Shown in pieces: positions 8,822-18,844 of a stretch of DNA of 64,000 nucleotides. Under the pieces are notes generated by a model that searched no databases, had not been told where the DNA came from, and saw only the letters and a list, made by a program, of their open reading frames with translations. This stretch comes from Desulfobacteraceae bacterium (GTDB taxonomy: Bacteria; Desulfobacterota; Desulfobacteria; Desulfobacterales; UBA5852), in assembly GCA_014237395.1 (NCBI GenBank), contig JABZFP010000007.1:1-64000 (forward strand), in the 5' to 3' direction. Each line of letters opens with the position of its first letter. Position 1 is the stretch's first letter. The translations under genes and the position numbers were made by a program.

Positions 8822-9847
8822 TTATTGTGGAATTCCTCCCCTAATTCTCGGGCCGAGCCACTTCACCAGAAACAATGGTAATTTCTTCCACATATAACTG
8901 AATGCCTGTATTGTGTTCGACACCCTGTTAGAATCGTTGCCCTCCGGGTAGACGTGCCAATAAAGTTGTTTGATTTCAGCACCCCATTTTTTTTTAAATT
9001 CGTAATGGGTAGATCCGACCGTGGAGCGACCGAAATCACATTGTTTGACGCCCTGTTCAATTGCGTCCTCAATAGCAGCCCAATCTAAAAGACTGACAGC
9101 AGCATATTTCCTAAAAACAGACGGTGATGATACCCACAAAAAATATACGGTGTCATTGGCGTAGAGTACGATCTTTCCGCCAACGGGGGAATTATTGACA
9201 AAAGCTGCATAAACCAGCAAGTCATCTCCAAAACTTTTAACCGCTTCCTCAAAAAAGCGATAGCTATGCGCCGGGCTGCCGAGCTCCTGCATATTTCGAA
9301 CATGCATATCGTAGAAGACCGGTAGGCAATCTGATCCTTTGCGGATGTCAACGCCTAACTTTTGACTCTTCCGGATCTTGTTTCGAACATTCCGATGCAG
9401 TTTGTTCATCCAAACTGAGCCCTTGCCTCCGGATAGATCTAAAACCATGCTGATTTTATCGGTGCGCGGGCTGACCTTTATAGAACGCTCGGAGCTGTGG
9501 CGGAGTTCCAGGTAGTTAGAACGAGAAAGTCTCATTTCTGCGCACGCTTTTCCCCAGAGGAATTGTTCGGTCTCAATGTCCATGGAAAGTATTCCGCCAT
9601 CGTTAAGATAAGGCATGGAAACGAACGCTGAAGAAAAAATTCTGCTTTTGATTTCAACTAATGGCAATAACCCACAGATCTTGTTTTTGCGAATGGCTGC
9701 AAGATAGCGGTTTTCCATACCATAAGCACACCAGATGATATGCCCCCAACTGAAAAGGTGCCCTGCTCCGGCATCGGGGAAACGAGATAGCGCCTCGCTC
9801 CAACGTGACGGGTCATTTGATAAATTAATACATTCGAACTTATTCAC
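8822..9847 (-). CDS. FemAB/BioF2-like transferase, PEP-CTERM system type
   Basis: A 341-residue protein with two GNAT-like halves. Features include HLFSWGHIIWCAYGMENRYLAAIR, a central NKLHRNVRNKIRKSQKLGVDI, and the C-terminal CDFGRSTVGSTHYEFKKKWGAEIKQLYW. The last pattern matches the FemAB-related family associated with PEP-CTERM/exosortase loci. FemAB proteins use aminoacyl-tRNA to add amino acids to peptidoglycan; a comparable role on this polysaccharide is inference. It lies between GT2 and GT4 genes with short gaps. It is one of three such proteins in the cluster (also 13028 and 17724). Confidence 0.8.
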   Translation of the reverse strand: MNKFECINLSNDPSRWSEALSRFPDAGAGHLFSWGHIIWCAYGMENRYLAAIRKNKICGLLPLVEIKSRIFSSAFVSMPYLNDGGILSMDIETEQFLWGKACAEMRLSRSNYLELRHSSERSIKVSPRTDKISMVLDLSGGKGSVWMNKLHRNVRNKIRKSQKLGVDIRKGSDCLPVFYDMHVRNMQELGSPAHSYRFFEEAVKSFGDDLLVYAAFVNNSPVGGKIVLYANDTVYFLWVSSPSVFRKYAAVSLLDWAAIEDAIEQGVKQCDFGRSTVGSTHYEFKKKWGAEIKQLYWHVYPEGNDSNRVSNTIQAFSYMWKKLPLFLVKWLGPRIRGGIPQ

Positions 9848-9861
9848 TTATAAATATCCCA

Positions 9862-11010
9862 TCAACGTCGGAGCGGTTCCCAAACGACAATCCGTTGACC
9901 TCTTATGAATTTAAAAAGGGCAACCAGCGCGGCTGTATTGCCATGGCAGAAATAGTAGGGAAAATTGAATAATTTATGACTGACACGATTCCCAAAGAAC
10001 GGATATGCCAACGCGACAGCGTAGAATAGGATCTGAGCAATCATCGTCAGCCGATATAGCATTACTGAAAGCAGGCCGGCGTTCGATAAAAATGCGAGAA
10101 TTAAAAATACCGGGGCTATCCATCTCAATAGTTTTCTTGAAATGATTTGCAGAGCAAAGAATCCAACCTTTCTCGGGTTAAAAACCGAGGGAACCGTAAA
10201 GGCTCCGAACAGCGCGCGATTGATAATGCGAACGCGCCTTGAAAATCCACCCTTCAATGGTGTTGCCGTGGCTTCATACAAAAAGGCCTTAGGTTCATAT
10301 ATCACACGATATCCCTGAGAGACGACCTGCAACGGAATGACAAAATCGTTAATCAAAGAGGGATCCAATGGCTGGTAGAGCTCTTTACGAATTGCAAAAA
10401 TAGCGCCGTCAGCGCCAACCGTCGATCCAATATTGCTTTCGCGGATTTTGAACAGTGTATCATAAGAATAATACGCCATTTCATTCTGCCCGATAGCTGA
10501 TCCTTCGGGGTTGAGAAGCCGTGTTTCTCCTGTAACACAGCCAACGTCAGAATCTGCGAAGTTTTGCATCATGGCACGGATGGCATCCTTATCATACATG
10601 GAATTGGCATCAGTGAACACGATGATATCCCCTGATGATTTTGGCACCGTGGCATTGAGGGCTGCCGTCTTACCCAAACGCTCCTCCTGAATAATCAATT
10701 GAATCCGCGGATCTTTAAATCCATTAATTATATTATGGGTTTCGTCGGTGGATCCATCTGACGCCACGATAATTTCATATTTTTCAAAAGGATAATTTTG
10801 AGACAGCGCGTTTTCAAGGCGTTCGCGTATGACTCTCTCCTCATTGTAAACGGATATAATCAACGTAACCTTAGGGATACTGTTCTCATCCTTTTTCACC
10901 GGTCGATGAAGAACATATGACAACGCAGTGAGCAGTATTGGATACCCCACATATGTGTAGGTAAGAATTATTACTGAATTCCAAAATATGATCGCTAATA
11001 TTGCATCCAT
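9862..11010 (-). CDS. Membrane glycosyltransferase family 2
   Basis: A 382-residue GT2 processive-type enzyme: one N-terminal membrane helix, a GT-A domain with TLIISVYNEERVIRERLENAL, ASDGSTDET and the metal-binding VFTDANSMYD, then a cluster of C-terminal helices. This layout resembles membrane GT2 enzymes that build exopolysaccharide at the inner membrane. I take the ATG at 11010 as start because GGAG precedes it and it then sits just past the stop of the amidotransferase gene (11016); a start at 11064 would overlap that gene by 49 bases with no ribosome site. Confidence 0.86.
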   Translation of the reverse strand: MDAILAIIFWNSVIILTYTYVGYPILLTALSYVLHRPVKKDENSIPKVTLIISVYNEERVIRERLENALSQNYPFEKYEIIVASDGSTDETHNIINGFKDPRIQLIIQEERLGKTAALNATVPKSSGDIIVFTDANSMYDKDAIRAMMQNFADSDVGCVTGETRLLNPEGSAIGQNEMAYYSYDTLFKIRESNIGSTVGADGAIFAIRKELYQPLDPSLINDFVIPLQVVSQGYRVIYEPKAFLYEATATPLKGGFSRRVRIINRALFGAFTVPSVFNPRKVGFFALQIISRKLLRWIAPVFLILAFLSNAGLLSVMLYRLTMIAQILFYAVALAYPFFGNRVSHKLFNFPYYFCHGNTAALVALFKFIRGQRIVVWEPLRR

Positions 11011-11015
11011 ATTTT

Positions 11016-12908
11016 TTACTCCAAATATTTTCTGTGCCAGTGATCGAAAACAAGCATCGACCATATCAGAGTTTCATGTTTTCTTTGCAGTCCCATGTGC
11101 TCGTCAAGAATTTTTTTTACAGCTGTGTGGTTAAATATGCCATGCCTCTTTAGGTTTGAAGATGAAAGGGTGTCCAGTGTAAATTCTTTGAGTTCATTGT
11201 TAAGCCAGACAGGAAGAGGGCCAACAAATCCCTGCTTTCGTTTGTTTATTAGTTGTTGCGGTAAGAATTGCGACGCAGCGCGCTTTAAGAAATATTTCAT
11301 AGCAGTTCCCTTGATCTTAAGCTTAGGGTCCAGACTAGCTGCAAATTCAACAAGATGATGATCCAGAAACGGCACACGAACTTCAAGGGAATGCCACATG
11401 CTCATCCGATCAGTTAAAGCCAGAACGTCTTCCGGCAGATATGTCATAAAGTCGAGGTAGTAAGCCTTGTTTATTTCATGCGCCGTTCTGGGTTGACGAT
11501 AGAGACGTATGAGTTCTTTTTCAGTTTGTTGATGGTCAATTGCTTGCGAAATATCGTTGTGGAATAATGTTTTTCGCCCTATTAGATCAAGGTTATATAG
11601 ATAATGAATATACCGTTGCTCCGGTGGAAGGTGCATGGCTTCAACGAATCTTTTTACCCGGTCTACAGTGTACCCCCCTTGCCGGCTTTCTGGAACCATA
11701 GCAATGAGGCGCTTCCAGATGCCAAGCCTTACAAAGGGAATCTTAGACGATAGATGACTGAGTTGGAAGCCGAGGTATCGGTGATATCCACCGAAAAGCT
11801 CATCCCCGCCTAAGCCGGAAAGGGCAACTTTTACTTCTTTACGAGTTTCTCGGCATACGTGATAGCAGGGAATCGCACCATCGTCAGCAAAAGGTTCGTC
11901 GAATGCTTCGATGATATGATCAAAAATCCCGCCGATATCCGGTTTCACATAAAAATTGTGGTGTTGTGCATTCGCATTTTTGGCAGCAATTTCGGCATAT
12001 TGGCTTTCGTCGTAAACCGCATCCTCGAATCCAATTGAGAAGGTGCGAGGGGGGATCTCACTGACCTCATGCATTAACCGTACGATAAGGCTTGAGTCGA
12101 TGCCACCACTGAGAAAAGCGCCCAAGGGAACGTCAGCAATAAGCCGTAACTTAACCGATTGTTTGAGCAGTTCTACAAATTCATCGGTCAAGGATTCAAT
12201 CGTACCACATCGAATTTTTTCAAAATCAATATCCCAATATCTTTGGATATGAATACCATTTCTATCGCAACTCATGGTGTGGCCAGGCGGTAGCTTACGT
12301 ATGTCGGTAAATATTGTATCTGGGCACGGAACATAACCCAATGCAAAAAATTGGTCCATTGCCTGTGTATTCAATTTTCGCTGAACAAATCGGCTTTCTA
12401 GAATGCACTTAATCTCGGAGCCGAAAACGATAGCCCCATTTTTATCAGAATAGAAAAGAGGTTTGATCCCTAACCGATCACGCGCCATAAAGAGCTTACG
12501 TCGAGAGTTGTCCCAAATAGCGAACGCAAACATGCCATTAAATAAAGCAACGCATTTTTCTCCGTATTCTTCATATGCATGAAGAATCATTTCCGTATCC
12601 GTATCCGTTCGGAACAAGTGTCCCTTGACAATAAGTTCTTTTCGGATTTCCTGAAAGTTATAAATCTCTCCATTGTAAACAATAACTGCAGAGTGATTCT
12701 CATTGTATATAGGTTGGTGTCCTTTGGATAGGTCAATAATGGATAAACGGCGGTTGCCAATCCCAACATCTTCTTGAACATGACACCCGCAATCATCAGG
12801 CCCACGGCGGTGTATAGCATTGCTCATTCGTTGGATGACATCATGGTCGACAGCAAGTTTCGTTCTCCCGCTATGATTATAGTGATAAATACCGCAAATT
12901 CCGCACAT
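11016..12908 (-). CDS. Exosortase-system amidotransferase 1 (asparagine synthase family)
   Basis: A 630-residue class II glutamine amidotransferase. The Cys2 nucleophile (MCGICGIY), RRGPDD, NGEIYNFQEI and DTDTEMILHAYEEYG define the glutaminase half. SGGIDSS at about residue 267 and LSGLGGDELFGGYHRY define the ATP-pyrophosphatase half. Length and motifs fit the exosortase A-associated amidotransferase 1 subfamily better than housekeeping asparagine synthetase. It probably forms an amide on a sugar acid or related group of the polymer (inference). It is followed at short distance by the GT2 gene. The second paralogue is at 31066-33096. Confidence 0.85.
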   Translation of the reverse strand: MCGICGIYHYNHSGRTKLAVDHDVIQRMSNAIHRRGPDDCGCHVQEDVGIGNRRLSIIDLSKGHQPIYNENHSAVIVYNGEIYNFQEIRKELIVKGHLFRTDTDTEMILHAYEEYGEKCVALFNGMFAFAIWDNSRRKLFMARDRLGIKPLFYSDKNGAIVFGSEIKCILESRFVQRKLNTQAMDQFFALGYVPCPDTIFTDIRKLPPGHTMSCDRNGIHIQRYWDIDFEKIRCGTIESLTDEFVELLKQSVKLRLIADVPLGAFLSGGIDSSLIVRLMHEVSEIPPRTFSIGFEDAVYDESQYAEIAAKNANAQHHNFYVKPDIGGIFDHIIEAFDEPFADDGAIPCYHVCRETRKEVKVALSGLGGDELFGGYHRYLGFQLSHLSSKIPFVRLGIWKRLIAMVPESRQGGYTVDRVKRFVEAMHLPPEQRYIHYLYNLDLIGRKTLFHNDISQAIDHQQTEKELIRLYRQPRTAHEINKAYYLDFMTYLPEDVLALTDRMSMWHSLEVRVPFLDHHLVEFAASLDPKLKIKGTAMKYFLKRAASQFLPQQLINKRKQGFVGPLPVWLNNELKEFTLDTLSSSNLKRHGIFNHTAVKKILDEHMGLQRKHETLIWSMLVFDHWHRKYLE

Positions 12909-13027
12909 TTAGGTTGCTCACATTTCTATGTTTAAATGTTTTTCAACGTAACGAGCTTGTTTTTCATTTGACTTAGCGTTTTAAATGGGCCAAATAGTTT
13001 AAGATCAGTTTTGCCCTTCGACACGCT

Positions 13028-14107
13028 CTATTTTCTGAGAAGTTTTTTTAAAATTGGTTTCGCTGTGAAATTAAAATGACGAAATATCGACGAAACCATA
13101 CCCTTATTGTAGACATGAAAGCGGGAGTGCTTGCGCAGCTTTTCTGTCCACTCACTTTTGAAATCTTCATTGATCCCCATGAGTTCATGATGCCGGAAAC
13201 CATCCTCTATGGATTTCTTTATCGTATAGGCAAATAGTAATTTCCCCGGGGCAATGTTTCTAAATTCTTCATCGAATCCCATTTTCAGGCTGAATACCGT
13301 ATCTCCGGATGACCAGTTAAAATCATATGCAATAGGTCGCCCGTCCAATTCCATCATCGCCATGTAGAGATTGCCTTGATCATGTGCTTGATGAATTATT
13401 CTCCTATAAAAGGTCTTTTTGATCTTTGAAGCGTCAATTCCGGTCCCTGCACGGTGTTTCCAACTATTTTTTTCGACTTGCCATACCGCCTTTGTAATCG
13501 CTTCTGGATTTTCATCCTTGGAAACCATGCGATATTTGAACCCTGCCTCTTTAGATTTTCGCATCAGACGTTTTAAATTATTACGAAATTTACTTTTCCG
13601 GTTTTCAAGATATAATTTCCAGGTTTTTTCAAGGATAATATAAGGTGAGTGGAAAAAGTGCTCACCAACCCAGAACTGAGATGGAGCAAGTGAATTTCGA
13701 ACACCTAAAAAATTTATAGAATCACATGGGAAATAATTGAGAAACCACTCATCCCAAAGTTTTCTATTGTCAAAGAGGATCAGTGATAACCCTTTAAAAA
13801 AGTCAGCCTTGTACTCTTTAAGTACCGCAAAATCAAAACGGGATCCATTGTCATCAACAATAAATTCGAGACGCCGAACGAAACGCCTTTGTTGCGAGAG
13901 CATCATCGGTGCAATTCCAATAGTTTCTCCATGGTGAGTTGCAATGACAATGAAAAGGCGTCGATTTTTCCCAAAGCAATTCCACCACTCATTTATCCAT
14001 GCAAAAGAAGAAAAGGGGGTGTAGGTACCACTTTTGATATAAAGCGAGTCCCAAATTCCGTTTAAAGATTTGAAACCATCTATGCTTTTAATAATATTGA
14101 ATTGCAT
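13028..14107 (-). CDS. BioF2/FemAB-like GNAT transferase
   Basis: A 359-residue protein of the BioF2-like (Acetyltransf_6) type. Early TPFSSFAWINEWWNCFGKNRRL is followed by RKSKFRNNLKRLMRKSKEAGF and AVWQVEKNSWKHRAGTGI. A late GNAT fold has IAYDFNWSSGDTVFSLKMGFDE and APGKLLFAYTIKKSIEDG. Such proteins occur in polysaccharide and exosortase loci and probably acylate or aminoacylate a sugar or lipid intermediate; the reaction is not established. It is separated by about 120 bases from both neighbours, so it may sit in the same operon without coupling. Confidence 0.75.
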   Translation of the reverse strand: MQFNIIKSIDGFKSLNGIWDSLYIKSGTYTPFSSFAWINEWWNCFGKNRRLFIVIATHHGETIGIAPMMLSQQRRFVRRLEFIVDDNGSRFDFAVLKEYKADFFKGLSLILFDNRKLWDEWFLNYFPCDSINFLGVRNSLAPSQFWVGEHFFHSPYIILEKTWKLYLENRKSKFRNNLKRLMRKSKEAGFKYRMVSKDENPEAITKAVWQVEKNSWKHRAGTGIDASKIKKTFYRRIIHQAHDQGNLYMAMMELDGRPIAYDFNWSSGDTVFSLKMGFDEEFRNIAPGKLLFAYTIKKSIEDGFRHHELMGINEDFKSEWTEKLRKHSRFHVYNKGMVSSIFRHFNFTAKPILKKLLRK

Positions 14108-14148
14108 CTATATTTTTGTTAGCAAATAACCTTGGGGAGCATTCTATA

Positions 14149-14168
14149 ACATGAGACTTCCCTCATGT
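14149..14168 (-). other. Perfect 7-bp hairpin between genes
   Basis: ACATGAG and CTCATGT flank a six-base loop 56 bases past the end of the glycosyltransferase gene at 14224. No T-run follows on the minus strand, so it is a weak terminator at best, or an operator-like dyad upstream of the BioF2-like gene. Confidence 0.3.
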
Positions 14169-14223
14169 AGTATTATTCACAACGGTTTTATCTGAATTAT
14201 AGCCAAGGAGAATAGAGAATTAA

Positions 14224-15420
14224 TTATCCCAGTATTTGCATCTGCCTCTGTATCTCTTTCGCCTCCCAGTCCCAATTATATCGACGTTCAATGGCTGACC
14301 GTCCATTGGCCCCTAAAAATGCTCTCAGGGTTGGGTCAGTGAGACGGGATGCTGCTTTTGCAAAATCGACCGTGGATTTACTGTCGTAAGTCATGCCACA
14401 TTTCTCTTCTTCAAGGATTCTTTTCACTGGAGAAGCGTCAGATGACAATACAGGCTTATTCATGGCCATATAATCAAACAATTTATTAGGGATTGTATTA
14501 TTCCAAAGTCCACAGGCAAAATGAGTGATTACTCCGACATCACATGCGGAAATATATTCCGGTATAAGGAAATGTTCCTGATATCCTTCAAAATAGACAT
14601 GTTCGCTTAATCCCAGTGACGTCGCCAGTGCCTTAACATGTGTTGTAGCGCCGCCACTTCCAATGACAACCAGTACCGAATCTGGATGTTTTTTCACGAC
14701 ACTTTGAAATCCTTCTACCGCTACCTGGACCCCTCGATAAAAATCAATAAAACCCACATATAGAAAAATAGTCTTAGACTTCAGATGTGCCATAATCCCC
14801 GGATAACTCTTCTGGACAGCTTTAAACTTCCTAAGATCAGGCGTGTTTGATACAATGATGACTTTATCATCTGGAACGCCCATCGAGCAGATACGTCTTT
14901 GGGATTCTTCAACCATCGCGAACACTTTTTTAACGCCTCTTAACGTCTTTTTTTCAACCCAGTGTGCCAATTCAGGTCTTCGAATCAATCGTTGTAGACC
15001 TGAAAGGTCACCGAACTCAAGCTGTGCGCGGATCATTTCCGGATAAGGTTCTGCCATATCAAGAATGACAGGGATTTGACGTTCTTGAGCAGCCCAAAGT
15101 GTGGTGAGACTCAAGGTAATGTCACGCACAATGGCTATATCGATAGGCACTCGGTTGAAAATCCGTTTAATGTTCGCATACCATATTGGATTAAAAAAAA
15201 AAGGAAAATTGAGGAGTGAATTTAAACCGTGAGGACGTATGGCAGGTAACCGGTGTATATGTATACCCGAACACCGTTCCTTCCGGGCTTCAAATCGTGT
15301 GTTTCTGCATACCAAATGAACTTCATGGCCCGATTCGATCAAACTGAGACAAATCTTTTCGACTCGAATGTCCCACGGATAATTGCCATCCCATATAAAG
15401 CCGACTTTTCGTCTATTCAC
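14224..15420 (-). CDS. Glycosyltransferase family 4
   Basis: A 398-residue GT-B enzyme beginning KVGFIWDGNYPWDIRVEKI, a start seen in GT4 enzymes of capsule clusters. The donor domain has FLYVGFIDFYRGVQVAVEGF and NTIPNKLFDYMAMNKPVLSS, which replaces the usual EX7E region with a related NKLFDYMA motif. It overlaps the previous glycosyltransferase gene by eight bases, so both are co-translated. It is cytosolic and elongates the repeat unit. The sugar cannot be predicted. Confidence 0.85.
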   Translation of the reverse strand: MNRRKVGFIWDGNYPWDIRVEKICLSLIESGHEVHLVCRNTRFEARKERCSGIHIHRLPAIRPHGLNSLLNFPFFFNPIWYANIKRIFNRVPIDIAIVRDITLSLTTLWAAQERQIPVILDMAEPYPEMIRAQLEFGDLSGLQRLIRRPELAHWVEKKTLRGVKKVFAMVEESQRRICSMGVPDDKVIIVSNTPDLRKFKAVQKSYPGIMAHLKSKTIFLYVGFIDFYRGVQVAVEGFQSVVKKHPDSVLVVIGSGGATTHVKALATSLGLSEHVYFEGYQEHFLIPEYISACDVGVITHFACGLWNNTIPNKLFDYMAMNKPVLSSDASPVKRILEEEKCGMTYDSKSTVDFAKAASRLTDPTLRAFLGANGRSAIERRYNWDWEAKEIQRQMQILG

Positions 15421-16561
15421 GAAGGCTCTCCATGTATAGATCTTCGTATTTTTTTGTCATAGCTTGAAGGCTGAATTTTTCAACGATGCAATTTCTCGCT
15501 TTCTTCCCCATTGAAACCCGCATTTCATCATCCTCAATGAGCTTCAACAATGCATTGGCAATCGATTCAGGATCTTTTCGATGGGTTAAAAACCCGGTTA
15601 CACGATGTTCAACCAATTCCCTATTGCCGCCCACATCGGTTACCACCGTTGGCAAAGCAGTGGACATCGCTTCCATAATCGACATGGACAAGCCTTCTGT
15701 TAATGAGGTTTGAACAAAAATATCGGCAACACGTAATAGTTCCTGTACATCTGTTCGTTTGCCTAGAAATATCAAATTTTTTTCAACATTAAATTTGCGA
15801 GATAACTCACGCAATCTGTCCAGAAGGCCTCCGCCTGTAAGATGGTCCCTTGTTTCCGGGCCAACGATAACCGTTTTAAATTCCATATTATTCGGCAGAA
15901 AGTGTTTTACCAAAGACACTGCGTGAACTAAGGTTTCATAGTCCTTTACCGGATTAATGCGCCCCACAGCCATGACGATAACAGTCTCTGGGGAAATACC
16001 GAGTTCATCTCGAAGGCGGCTTTTGTAATTACCCGGCATATATTTATCTGTATCAATACCGTTCTGGATGGTGATAACTTTAGCGACAGGTAAGTGAACT
16101 TCTTCGATCAAAAATTGGCGCAATTCATCTGAAACTGATATTATGCCTGACCGAAATTGGGTCAGAATTCTGTGGGTCAGACGCGTGCGACGGTTGTCAT
16201 CAAGAAAAACCCGGCCGTGCTCGGTATGAAACAGAAGGGGAACCTTTGCTAAAACTGCGCCGATACAACTGTCGCGCCATACACCACTATGGCTATGCAC
16301 AACTTGAGGTTTTAGATCATTAAAAAAACGGGCGTATTCAATGGCCAAAAATTTCTTACGATGGTGTTTTTGTAAAAACCTGACGCGCACACCTTCTTTC
16401 TCTAAAAAGGCGGCTTGTTCAACAACCGAATCCCTCATAGGAATTTCGGATAATAGCGTAACCTTAAAGCGTTTCTTGTCAATACACCGAACCAATGAAG
16501 CAACCATGTGCTCCATACCGGCCCAACCCAATCCATCGATGACGTGAACAATTGAGATCAT
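15413..16561 (-). CDS. Glycosyltransferase, PEP-CTERM/exosortase-associated type
   Basis: A 382-residue GT4 enzyme. It starts MISIVHVIDGLGWAGMEHMV, similar to the sugar transferase family linked to PEP-CTERM systems. It also has AVGRINPVKDYETLVHA and the EX7E motif (TSLTEGLSMSIMEAM). An open frame extends 79 codons further upstream, but the ATG at 16561 overlaps the stop of the aminotransferase gene (ATGA) and begins exactly at the family's first beta-strand, so I use it. It forms a coupled chain aminotransferase, this enzyme, next GT4. Confidence 0.85.
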   Translation of the reverse strand: MISIVHVIDGLGWAGMEHMVASLVRCIDKKRFKVTLLSEIPMRDSVVEQAAFLEKEGVRVRFLQKHHRKKFLAIEYARFFNDLKPQVVHSHSGVWRDSCIGAVLAKVPLLFHTEHGRVFLDDNRRTRLTHRILTQFRSGIISVSDELRQFLIEEVHLPVAKVITIQNGIDTDKYMPGNYKSRLRDELGISPETVIVMAVGRINPVKDYETLVHAVSLVKHFLPNNMEFKTVIVGPETRDHLTGGGLLDRLRELSRKFNVEKNLIFLGKRTDVQELLRVADIFVQTSLTEGLSMSIMEAMSTALPTVVTDVGGNRELVEHRVTGFLTHRKDPESIANALLKLIEDDEMRVSMGKKARNCIVEKFSLQAMTKKYEDLYMESLRE

Positions 16562-17676
16562 TTTTTTATCTTGAAATAGTTTCTGATATTTTCGGCCATT
16601 ACATCCAATTCGTTCTCTGATATCTGTTGATGAATTGGCAAGCCGATGACATGTTTTTTCAGGTTCTCGGCAACTGCTGTCTGTCCAAATGGGTACAATC
16701 GGTGAAAAAAGGACCAAAAAACAATACACGGAATCCTGGCTGCCCTGAGGTGTGCAAATAAATCCCATGGATTTGGTACGATAGCCAAATAGAGCCAAGG
16801 GCAGACTGTTTTTTCAGGCGGTGGGAATAATTCTTCGATGCACTCGATGTTTTTAAATCGATCATGTAGTAAATTAAAGTTCCGTCGACGAATTTTCGCT
16901 ATTTGGTTAAGGTTGAATCGAGGTAACAAAAACTTTGAAATGGCGGACATAGGAGCATCGTAATCTACTTCTGTAAAATCTGTAAGGTTGATATTCTCAG
17001 AGATTGTTGTATATTTTATCTCGTTAAAAAGTACACCGCCCATACTTTTCCCGGGAAAAATCTGTTTAATTTTTGGTTTGACGAGATCAAAAATTGCCAA
17101 AAGTTGTTGTGTTTTTCTAAGTCTATTGAGGTTGAGCCTTGCCGATAAGTGATCTGAATTAAGATAAAGAATCCCGCCATCAGGGATAGGTAGCTGCTTT
17201 CGGGGACTAAAAATGGATAGTTCACCGAAACTGCCAAGGGGCTGGTCATTCAAGTCCGTATTGAGGACATGCGCGCAGTCTTCAACCAAATATATTTTTT
17301 CTTTTCTGCACAAGTCGACAATATCAAATATCGGCTGGGGATACCCATTGTAGTGTGTAACCAGGATTGCATTGACTGTCTTGTCAATTCGATTCAGAAT
17401 AGTAGCAGGATTAACTTTACATCCCTTATTGATCGGATAAAAAACAGGTGTATGTCCGCTTTTGACGACGGCTTCAATTTCGTTACCACAATTGTAGTCA
17501 GGGACAAGAATCTTTGATTTTTGAGGATTATAAATGATTGAAAGGCCACGGACTAGTGCAGATCTGCCGTTCTTAGTTAAAAAAAACTGTCTTTCCTTAT
17601 TGGTAAAACGATTGTATTCAAAACGCTGTCCTAAAATATCAGTCAGGCGGATAGAAGGCTGAAAATCAAATGTCAT
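16558..17676 (-). CDS. DegT/DnrJ/EryC1/StrS-type aminotransferase
   Basis: A 372-residue PLP enzyme of the sugar aminotransferase family. Seen motifs: NGRSALVRGL (phosphate-binding region), LVPDYNCGNEIEAV, LVTHYNGYPQPI, LVEDCAHVLNTD (the Asp that holds the pyridine nitrogen) and SPRKQLPIPDGG, where Lys is the expected Schiff-base residue. The family adds an amino group to a keto nucleotide sugar. Next to glycosyltransferases and a Gfo/Idh-type dehydrogenase it suggests an amino sugar in the polymer (inference). It is somewhat divergent from the best-known members, so a non-sugar substrate is possible. Confidence 0.8.
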   Translation of the reverse strand: MTFDFQPSIRLTDILGQRFEYNRFTNKERQFFLTKNGRSALVRGLSIIYNPQKSKILVPDYNCGNEIEAVVKSGHTPVFYPINKGCKVNPATILNRIDKTVNAILVTHYNGYPQPIFDIVDLCRKEKIYLVEDCAHVLNTDLNDQPLGSFGELSIFSPRKQLPIPDGGILYLNSDHLSARLNLNRLRKTQQLLAIFDLVKPKIKQIFPGKSMGGVLFNEIKYTTISENINLTDFTEVDYDAPMSAISKFLLPRFNLNQIAKIRRRNFNLLHDRFKNIECIEELFPPPEKTVCPWLYLAIVPNPWDLFAHLRAARIPCIVFWSFFHRLYPFGQTAVAENLKKHVIGLPIHQQISENELDVMAENIRNYFKIKK

Positions 17677-17723
17677 TTGTTTGCCGCCCTAATTTAAAAT
17701 TGTTTTACTGCAAAATGCCAGTT

Positions 17724-18824
17724 TCATTTTAGCGCTGTTAGTAAAGATTTTAATCGTTTGTATATTTTCTTCTGGTTATTGAATAGTGATTTTTGAAATT
17801 TGCATTTAAAAATCAAAAAATCATATGTATTTTCTAGTTCCTTGCTCCAATGAAGCTTATATTGTTCAGTTCCTCTTCCAAAGTCAAACACTTCAACTGA
17901 TTCATTTATTACTGATTCAATGGTTTTACACATTAGTACCTTAGCAGCATTCATTTTTGTCCATTTAGTGTTAAACCCATTTTGGTAATCGATAAATGAA
18001 CTTCCATACAGCAATCCATATATAGCTGCTGCAGGTTCACCATCAATTTCCATAATATAGAGCCTAAGGATATTCTCATCGAGAAAATCATTAGAAACCG
18101 TTTTAAAAAATTCCCGATTTTTATTAGAATAAAAGACAGAGTTGTCACCAAAGCGGATACGGTGTAATTCAAATAAAAGATCAACGGTTTTATCTATATC
18201 ATTTTTTTTAAAACATCGATATATATTTACATTGTGCTTATCAAAAAGCTTATTGCATTCATTTCTTATATTGTAACGTGCTTTTGCCTTGAAGCGTTTT
18301 AACAATTCATCCATTGTTGATGGCAATTTGATGAAAGGACAAGGCATGTTATTTTCTTGTATCCATGGCAATTTGGCCGATTTCAATAAATGTATAAAAT
18401 TTTCTGAAACCAAACTATTTTCCCGGCAGTTTGTTAAGTAGATGCAATCCCACTCCTTATTTTGTTGTTTCAAATAGCTGAAAAAGCATTTAATAGTTTT
18501 CTCCTCGTTTCCTGTTGATATAAGAAGATCGAGATACTCGGAATTCTTCATTTCACCGGATCCCAAAAATTCGATAGAACACATAATTCGTATTCCGAAT
18601 CTTCTTTTCCTTTTGTATAAAGGGGCAATGCCAACAGTATCGCCTTTATCATTATCAAAAACCAACACAAAAAGTTTTTTACCGCTGCTGAATGTTTCCC
18701 ACCACCGATAAGCCCATTCCCATGTTTGGAAAACAGTGGCACGCGGGCATTGAAGTACTAACCGTTTCCACGATTTACGATAATGGTATAGTTTTTCAGT
18801 TGTATTGAGGACAGTTATTTTCAT
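17724..18824 (-). CDS. BioF2/FemAB-like GNAT transferase
   Basis: A 366-residue relative of the protein at 13028-14107. It shows VFQTWEWAYRWWETFSSGKKLFVLV, FKAKARYNIRNECNKLFDKH, LLFELHRIRFGDN and a C-terminal GNAT half with GEPAAAIYGLLYGSSFIDYQNGF and EVFDFGRGTEQYKLHWSKE. Family members are predicted acyl- or aminoacyl-transferases of envelope polymers. It lies 21 bases from the deacetylase gene upstream. AT-rich like its neighbours. The exact reaction is unknown. Confidence 0.75.
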   Translation of the reverse strand: MKITVLNTTEKLYHYRKSWKRLVLQCPRATVFQTWEWAYRWWETFSSGKKLFVLVFDNDKGDTVGIAPLYKRKRRFGIRIMCSIEFLGSGEMKNSEYLDLLISTGNEEKTIKCFFSYLKQQNKEWDCIYLTNCRENSLVSENFIHLLKSAKLPWIQENNMPCPFIKLPSTMDELLKRFKAKARYNIRNECNKLFDKHNVNIYRCFKKNDIDKTVDLLFELHRIRFGDNSVFYSNKNREFFKTVSNDFLDENILRLYIMEIDGEPAAAIYGLLYGSSFIDYQNGFNTKWTKMNAAKVLMCKTIESVINESVEVFDFGRGTEQYKLHWSKELENTYDFLIFKCKFQKSLFNNQKKIYKRLKSLLTALK

Positions 18825-18844
18825 ATTAGTTTTTAAAGTTTATG